A DNA stretch of 64,000 nucleotides. It comes from Drouetiella sp036703255 (GTDB lineage: Bacteria > Cyanobacteriota > Cyanobacteriia > Elainellales > Elainellaceae). The stretch lies in the NCBI GenBank assembly GCA_036703255.1, contig DATNPL010000151.1, positions 48,774 through 112,773 on the forward strand, written 5' to 3'. Shown here in pieces: positions 58,928-64,000 of this stretch. Positions within the stretch are counted from its first letter, which is position 1, and each line of letters starts with the position of its first letter. The notes under the pieces are model-generated. The model had not been told where the DNA came from, ran no database searches, and saw only the letters and a program-made list of their open reading frames with translations. The position numbers and the translations under genes are program-made.

Positions 58928-61819
58928 ATGACATCCAATCATTTCGGCACTACTTTGTTGGTTGTAGATCCTACTGTGAGTAGCTATCAGACCCTCAGTA
59001 GTAGCGTCAATCCTCAAACTCACGTCGCCATCCTTAGCCCGGATCAAGATGGGATTGCTCAAATTAGCGCTATCCTGGCTCAGCACAGCGATATTGAAAG
59101 TTTACATATCCTTTCTCATGGTGAAGCGGGACAGCTTCAACTGGGTTCTAGCCACCTCACCTGGCAGTCTCTCGAAGCTTACGCCAGCCAAATTCAGGGT
59201 TGGGCCGATGCCCTGACAAGTGGTGCAGAAATTTTGCTCTATGGATGTCGGGTAGCCGCAGGGGCGATCGGTCAGCAGTTTGTCCAACGAATGAGTCAAT
59301 TAACCCAGGCCAATGTCGCTGCATCTGCCCAGCTGACGGGTCATGCTGCTCTAGGCGGCGATTGGCGGCTTGAGTTCACCACCGGAGCAATTCAAAGCCC
59401 GATCGCTTTCTCTGCTGAGGCGATCGCCTCCTACCCAGGCGTCCTTGCCGTCACCATCAACGAAACCTTTGCTCAAGACGATGTTACGGTAACACCCTGG
59501 CTGTTTGGCGTTGATTCTTCGGCCACAGGTCAAGATCAACCTTATCTTACGGCCAGACCAACGCAGGCAGCCTCACCCAATGGGCTTCAGGGCAATCCGC
59601 CTGGAAGTACCCCAGATGCAGTAGGAGATGGCACCCTCAGGTTGACTAGCGCCAAAACGGATCAGGCTGCCTTTGTCGTCTACAATGCGCCAGTCCAAGC
59701 GACGGGTGGACTGCAAATCAGATTTGACTTCTTTTCTTATGGGGGAACTGGCGCAGACGGCATCACCTTTTTCTTAATTGATGGGGCGGCTTCGCCCACG
59801 GCGGGAGGGGCGTTTGGAGGCTCAATTGGCTACGCGCAGAGAACTACTCCCATAACAGTTGCCGGGATAGAGGGCGGCTATTTAGGGATTGCTTTTGATG
59901 AATTTGGCAACTTTTCCAACCCCACAGAAGGGCGGATCGGTGGCCCCGGACAGACTCCGGATTCCGTTTCCATCAGAGGCAGCGCCGCCAATGGCTACAA
60001 TTACCTGACGGGTACCGGAACACTCCCCTACAGTATTGACAATCCGGGAGCAGGAGCCACTCGCGAGAACTCTAAACGCACGGCTCAAATTGATCTAACG
60101 GCGGCTGGAGTGTTGACGGTGCAGGTTGATGGCAATGGCGATGGTGATTTTGCCGATGCTGGAGAGCAGGTAATCACCAACTTTGATGTGGCTGCGGTCA
60201 ATGGCGCACTACCCACCACCTTTAAATTTGGATTTGCCAGTGGTACAGGTAGCCAAACCAACATTCATGAAATTCGCAACCTGATCATTGATCCGAATCT
60301 TGAACCCGAAACAACAGCGACTTCGGTGCAAGTTGAGAAAGGGGCTACAACAGTCCTGACGGGTTTGTCAGCGGTTGATGCAGATGGCACGATTGTCACT
60401 TACACGATCACAACGTTGCCAGGTGCCGATGCCGGGACTCTGTTTTTGGGCAATCCGGCCACAGGCGGAACGCCCGTTACCGCAGGCCAGATTCTCCAGC
60501 CTGATCAAGTTACACAGCTTTTCTTTCAAGCCTCACCCAACTTTGTCAGCGGCAGCTTTGCCTACACCGCTACAGATAATCGGGGCGGAAGTGACCGAAC
60601 GCCTGCCACAGTTTCGCTAACGCTTCCGGGTGCCAATCAGCTACCCGTGGCGGGCAATGGCAGTGTTGATCAGATATCTGCCAACATCCCTAAACGCGTG
60701 ACTGGGCTGACGGCTACGGACGCCGATGGCACGATCGCCTCCTTCACTATCCTCACCGTACCCGATGCCGCTAACGGCACCCTCTTTCTGGGCAATCCAA
60801 CGACAGGGGGTACAGCTATCCAGGCTGGGCAGCAGTTGACTCCAGCGCAGGTCAACCGGATCTTTTTCCAAGCCACAGATACCTTCAATATTGCGACTTT
60901 TACCTACACTGCCACGGATAACTTGGGTGCCAGTGACCTCACGCCAGCCACCATTACTTTAAGAGGCGTTCGTAACGCTCCTGAGTTTGATGATTGCATC
61001 AAAGGACGCACGCTTAGAGGAAATAGCTCAGGTCAGACTTTGATCGGCGGAAATCGGGCAAATCGCATCGTTGGTTTTGCAGGCAACGATCGCATCAGAG
61101 GTCGAGGCTGTGGCGATCGCATTGATGGGGGTCGAGGTAGCGATCGGATCTCAGGGGGCAATGACAATGACACCATTCAAGGCCAGCAAAACAGGGATCG
61201 AATATTGGGTGATAAAGGTCGTGATCAAATCTCAGGCGGGCTGGGTCGCGATCGCATCTTCGGCGGTAGAGGGGCTGATACCCTCAGTGGCGCACGCGGC
61301 AATGACGTCATCTACGGCGATACGGGAAATAACGTTCTCAAGGGCGGTTTAAGTGACGATCGGCTCTATGGCGGTAGAAATCAAGACTCCATCAACGGGA
61401 ACAACGGTAAGGATCTTCTTATCGGAAGAAATGGCGCTGATACGCTCAAAGGGGGTCTAGGCGATGACCGCATCAACGGGGGCGTAGGCAACGATGTTCT
61501 CATCGGAGTTCGGGGTCGTGACACCCTGTCAGGGGGCAGAGGGCGTGACCAGTTTGTCTACTACGCCTTTACAGACGCAGGAGACTCTATCACCGATTTT
61601 CAGGTAGGACAGGACAGTATTGTTCTCTCTAGCCTTTTTACCGGATCGAACTATGGCAGCAGCAATGCGTTTAGATCCTATGTGAAGCTATCACAATTGG
61701 GATCTAGCACGATCGTCAGCGTCGATGCGAATGGAGATACAGCCGGGGGTTTCCGAGATTTGGTTACGGTACTGGGTGTGAACTCTACTCGGTTGACCGC
61801 GAGTAGTTTTGTTCTGTAA
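58928..61819 (+). CDS. DUF4347 - lectin-like - Ig-like - RTX protein (963 residues)
   Basis: Domains: DUF4347 (about 8-177) with His64 in HILSHGEAG and Cys107 in LLYGCRVAAG; a legume-type (L-type) lectin-like domain (about 180-460) with GADGITFFLIDG, GGSIGYAQR, GYLGIAFDEFGNF and NIHEIRNL; two repeats of about 110 residues with TLFLGNP...GGT and FTYTATDN motifs (465-685); and RTX repeats unusually rich in Arg (695-890), ending ITDFQVGQDSIVL. Cys690 and Cys728 bracket the start of the RTX part. The lectin domain predicts binding to sugars outside the cell. No signal peptide; type I secretion likely. It shares DUF4347 layout and leader features with the preceding gene, so the two are probably diverged duplicates with swapped middles. 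Confidence 0.9.
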   Translation: MTSNHFGTTLLVVDPTVSSYQTLSSSVNPQTHVAILSPDQDGIAQISAILAQHSDIESLHILSHGEAGQLQLGSSHLTWQSLEAYASQIQGWADALTSGAEILLYGCRVAAGAIGQQFVQRMSQLTQANVAASAQLTGHAALGGDWRLEFTTGAIQSPIAFSAEAIASYPGVLAVTINETFAQDDVTVTPWLFGVDSSATGQDQPYLTARPTQAASPNGLQGNPPGSTPDAVGDGTLRLTSAKTDQAAFVVYNAPVQATGGLQIRFDFFSYGGTGADGITFFLIDGAASPTAGGAFGGSIGYAQRTTPITVAGIEGGYLGIAFDEFGNFSNPTEGRIGGPGQTPDSVSIRGSAANGYNYLTGTGTLPYSIDNPGAGATRENSKRTAQIDLTAAGVLTVQVDGNGDGDFADAGEQVITNFDVAAVNGALPTTFKFGFASGTGSQTNIHEIRNLIIDPNLEPETTATSVQVEKGATTVLTGLSAVDADGTIVTYTITTLPGADAGTLFLGNPATGGTPVTAGQILQPDQVTQLFFQASPNFVSGSFAYTATDNRGGSDRTPATVSLTLPGANQLPVAGNGSVDQISANIPKRVTGLTATDADGTIASFTILTVPDAANGTLFLGNPTTGGTAIQAGQQLTPAQVNRIFFQATDTFNIATFTYTATDNLGASDLTPATITLRGVRNAPEFDDCIKGRTLRGNSSGQTLIGGNRANRIVGFAGNDRIRGRGCGDRIDGGRGSDRISGGNDNDTIQGQQNRDRILGDKGRDQISGGLGRDRIFGGRGADTLSGARGNDVIYGDTGNNVLKGGLSDDRLYGGRNQDSINGNNGKDLLIGRNGADTLKGGLGDDRINGGVGNDVLIGVRGRDTLSGGRGRDQFVYYAFTDAGDSITDFQVGQDSIVLSSLFTGSNYGSSNAFRSYVKLSQLGSSTIVSVDANGDTAGGFRDLVTVLGVNSTRLTASSFVL

Positions 61820-61840
61820 CACGAGTACAGTTCTGCAAAA

Positions 61841-61879
61841 AACTGGGTGATGCTTCTCAAGCATCACCCAGTTTTTTTA
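61841..61879 (+). terminator. Rho-independent terminator after the third RTX gene
   Basis: AACTGGGTGATGC (61841-61853) and GCATCACCCAGTT (61861-61873) form a perfect 13-bp stem around TTCTCAA, followed by a T run. It lies 22 bp after the stop codon. Confidence 0.93.
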
Positions 61880-61977
61880 AGGTTGCTGATTTTAGCACGG
61901 CGTGCCCCTGCCAAAACAAAGGATTAGGTTTAGTGAGGCGTAGCCTCACCAGGGGTCAGAGGTTCGTGCAATACACG

Positions 61978-62703
61978 CTAGCCTAAGCTAGGTTGGTGAC
62001 GATTCCAGAGCGCTTTTCGCCGTTTCTTAGGGAACGCGACCTTGACCGTACTGTGAAAATCTTCTTGAACCTTGTGAGTGAGACAACGGGATACCTGACG
62101 CACAATTTGGTTAAGCAGGCGATCGCCCGTTGTTTGAACCAGAGATTGGGGCAAAGAGTGAATAAAGCGAGGAAATTGAATCATCACCTTTAGATCAAGT
62201 TCCCATTCCACCCTGGTCATATAGGCTGGCACCTCGCCATTGACAAATTGAGAGGCATCGGGTGCAGCTTCTACGAGCTGTAGGGCTGCCTTAAAGTCCA
62301 CGTCATAACCGGGCGGTTCGTAACCCGGCACCTCAATCGTTTGGATGCGATAAATGCCCTGATCTTGAGGCAGTAGGTCTAGACCTACTTTAGGTTCTAC
62401 CTCATAACCAAAAGAGCCAAATTTGCCAATAGTGAGAGCATAGCCATTTTCGCCGATCGGCTCAGCTTTCATGGGATGAGCACAGCGGGGAAACCATTCT
62501 CGGTGAGCGTCCAGATACCGAGCGACGGTTTGAGCCTCTGCATACATCTCCATGCAGCTCGTAAAGGCACCATGAAAGCAAGATACTTCACTGCCTTGTG
62601 CCTCTTCTTTATCCAGCTTGCCCTCCATATGCTCTGAGGTTGCACCCAAAACAATTCTGTGCGCTGCTTCACTGGAGTAATATTCAGCCGAATTTGCCTG
62701 CAT
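61978..62703 (-). CDS. DUF1997 family protein
   Basis: 241 residues, no signal peptide. The DUF1997 family is found in cyanobacteria and plant plastids. It is defined by a central beta-rich domain seen here as YALTIGKFGSFGYEVEPKVGLDLL, YRIQTIEVPGYEPPGYDVDF and a late VKVMIQFPRFIHSLPQSLV-type stretch (here LKVMIQFPRFIHSLP), followed by a basic helical end (SRCLTHKVQEDFH). The fold is reminiscent of START/polyketide cyclase proteins that bind hydrophobic ligands, but no function is established. It looks intact and stands alone. Confidence 0.88.
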   Translation of the reverse strand: MQANSAEYYSSEAAHRIVLGATSEHMEGKLDKEEAQGSEVSCFHGAFTSCMEMYAEAQTVARYLDAHREWFPRCAHPMKAEPIGENGYALTIGKFGSFGYEVEPKVGLDLLPQDQGIYRIQTIEVPGYEPPGYDVDFKAALQLVEAAPDASQFVNGEVPAYMTRVEWELDLKVMIQFPRFIHSLPQSLVQTTGDRLLNQIVRQVSRCLTHKVQEDFHSTVKVAFPKKRRKALWNRHQPSLG

Positions 62704-63206
62704 AAAACGCTTTCCTGCAATCGTTGCTGTACTGTTGCGGTTCGGTCATAGGGTAGAGATGACTTTAAAGAATCCTTTAACCCCCGATGCCCTGACTCTG
62801 CCGCTCTGTCCTGAAGGCGGTTGTGCTTCATAATCCGTTACCCAGCACCCAGTCTAGCAGTCATCTGGGTGAGGGGTCAGCCCCTTCCTTGCCTTTATCT
62901 GCCCAGCATATCCCTGAGGTTCTCTTCCTCACCATGACTGATCTACGGAAAGAGGCGTGAATATTCCTGAATATGAGACTATAAACACACTGGATTTACG
63001 GAGATGCAAGAACGCTTTCGATTAAGCTTCTCCTCTTGCTTTCTCTAGCCCAGGCTCAATCTAGTGTTCTGTCACGAAATTTGTCAAATTGAAATTTTTA
63101 TGGGCGGGTTACCCAGCTTATGAAAATCAGCAGGCTCCTAATTCTTGTGATGAATTGAAATTTATTTAGTTTCATAGAGTTTATTAGTTTCATAGAGAGT
63201 GGAAGC
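62704..63206. other. Divergent promoter region of the DUF1997 and SDR genes
   Basis: About 500 bp without a supportable gene. Just before the SDR gene there is an imperfect tandem duplication, TTTATTTAGTTTCATAGAG (63161-63179) and TTTATTAGTTTCATAGAG (63180-63197), ending 9 bp before the ATG and containing its GAG-rich ribosome site. Nothing else stands out. Confidence 0.5.
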
Positions 63207-63866
63207 ATGAAAGCATTTGTAGCTGGAGCAACGGGGCAAACTGGACGGCAAATTGTGCAAGAACTCGTCCGCCGCGAGATTCCGGTACGTGCCCTGGTCA
63301 GAGATTTGGAAAAAGCGCGGCAAATTTTGCCCGAGGGGGTAGAGCTGGTAATTGGCGATGTCTTGAAGCCTGCTGGATTAGCAGAGGCGATCGCCGACTG
63401 TACGGTTCTGCTATCTGCCACAGGAGCCGCTCCCAGCTTTGATCCGACTGGCCCTTACAAAGTGGACTTTGAGGGAACCAAAAACTTAGTCAATGCCGCC
63501 CGAGAAAAAGGCATTCACCAGATCGTCATGGTTTCATCCCTCTGTACTTCTCTGTTCTTTCATCCCTTAAATTTGTTTTGGCTGATTCTGGTCTGGAAAA
63601 AACAGGCTGAAGACTATCTTCGGCGCAGTGGCCTAACCTATACGATCGTTCGCCCAGGCGGTTTAAAAAATGAAGACAACACCGATGCGATCGTCTTGTC
63701 GTCTGCCGATACGCTATTTGATGGCAGTATTCCCCGTGCCAAAGTCGCGCAAGTTTGCGTTGAGGCGCTGTTTCAGCCCGAAGCCAAAAACAAGATTGTT
63801 GAAATTATTGCCAAGCCTGATGCTCCAGTACAGTCCCTAGAGGCACTATTTGCCAATGTCGCTTAG
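63207..63866 (+). CDS. Atypical SDR (NAD(P)-binding) family protein
   Basis: 219 residues, a common length for small NmrA/Ycf39-like short-chain dehydrogenases in cyanobacteria and plants. The Rossmann motif AGATGQTGRQIVQELVRREIPVRALVRD opens the protein (here read in parts: VAGATGQTGRQIV, then PVRALVRD), followed by LVIGDVLKPAGL, VDFEGTKNLVNAA and IHQIVMVSSLC. The usual Tyr-x-x-x-Lys catalytic pair is replaced by an atypical AEDYLRRSGLTYTIVRPGGL region, as in extended atypical SDRs that often act as regulators or chaperones. Substrate unknown. Its stop lies directly against an insertion sequence. Confidence 0.88.
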   Translation: MKAFVAGATGQTGRQIVQELVRREIPVRALVRDLEKARQILPEGVELVIGDVLKPAGLAEAIADCTVLLSATGAAPSFDPTGPYKVDFEGTKNLVNAAREKGIHQIVMVSSLCTSLFFHPLNLFWLILVWKKQAEDYLRRSGLTYTIVRPGGLKNEDNTDAIVLSSADTLFDGSIPRAKVAQVCVEALFQPEAKNKIVEIIAKPDAPVQSLEALFANVA

Positions 63867-63869
63867 AGC

Positions 63870-64000
63870 CTATCCGAAAACCTGAATCGCTCTTATTGCA
63901 ATGCATGCACAAGCTAGATGGATCATCCCAAGATAGTTTTCTTTATATTTCTCCCACCGAACTAACAATCGCCGAAATCGATTCATCCATGAGTGTGTCC
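63870..64000 (-). CDS. IS5-like transposase, C-terminal part (cut by window end)
   Basis: The minus strand reads THSWMNRFRRLLVRWEKYKE, then NYLGMIHLACACIAIRAIQVFG and a stop. This is the C terminus of IS5-group DDE transposases, in which HSWMNRFRRLLVRWEK is a familiar block. The open frame continues beyond the window, so whether the transposase is complete cannot be judged. The probable IS end (GAGCCTATCCG...) begins at about 63866, immediately at the SDR stop codon. Confidence 0.85.
   Translation of the reverse strand, partial: THSWMNRFRRLLVRWEKYKENYLGMIHLACACIAIRAIQVFG

Overview
The window looks like a chromosomal segment of a cyanobacterium. The octamer GCGATCGC (HIP1) is scattered through almost all of it. 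Several genes are of types best known from cyanobacteria: a fused arginine dihydrolase/ornithine cyclodeaminase (ArgZ/AgrE type), a Ser/Thr-kinase-ATPase-histidine-kinase fusion, a GAF-GAF-PAS adenylate cyclase, a DUF1997 protein and DUF4347/RTX proteins. No rRNA, tRNA or CRISPR array was seen.

Layout. 1-9.6 kb: a MITE-like hairpin element, two membrane proteins, polyphosphate kinase ppk1, a Uma2-type nuclease and argZ. 9-13.7 kb: a minus-strand run of five genes. It contains 8-oxoguanine deaminase, FAD-dependent urate hydroxylase (hpxO) and OHCU decarboxylase (uraD), which together convert 8-oxoguanine to allantoin, followed by thiD and an unknown gene. 13.9-19.2 kb: a second copy of the hairpin element, cobU, then an accessory patch with a UPF0175 antitoxin and a truncated DUF3368 toxin, HIP1-headed tandem repeats, an AT-rich KAP-like P-loop NTPase, an XRE regulator and a 57-residue protein. 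19.4-28 kb: gatB, a SpoIID-like protein with a translationally overlapping small gene, an alpha/beta hydrolase without its serine, an HNH endonuclease, a MidA-type methyltransferase, a DUF2281/PIN toxin-antitoxin pair, a lone hicB behind an apparent hicA remnant, and ilvN.

28.5-62 kb is dominated by three very large calcium-binding (RTX) surface or secreted proteins of 3004, 1316 and 963 residues. Among them lie tldD, the 1803-residue kinase fusion, a glgX-type debranching enzyme, the adenylate cyclase, an M23 peptidase and a histidine-kinase-like protein with a degraded ATP site. The two smaller RTX proteins begin with a DUF4347 domain carrying a His/Cys pair like that of clan CD cysteine peptidases. 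They also share a C-X37-C pair at the start of the RTX region. The window ends with a DUF1997 protein, an SDR oxidoreductase and the edge of an IS5-like insertion sequence.

The points most worth following are the DUF4347 His/Cys dyad with the C-X37-C pair, the 8-oxoguanine-to-allantoin operon without a hydroxyisourate hydrolase gene, the AT-rich NTPase island, the two decayed toxin-antitoxin loci, and the dispersed perfect hairpins. All calls come from reading the sequence; no database search was run.
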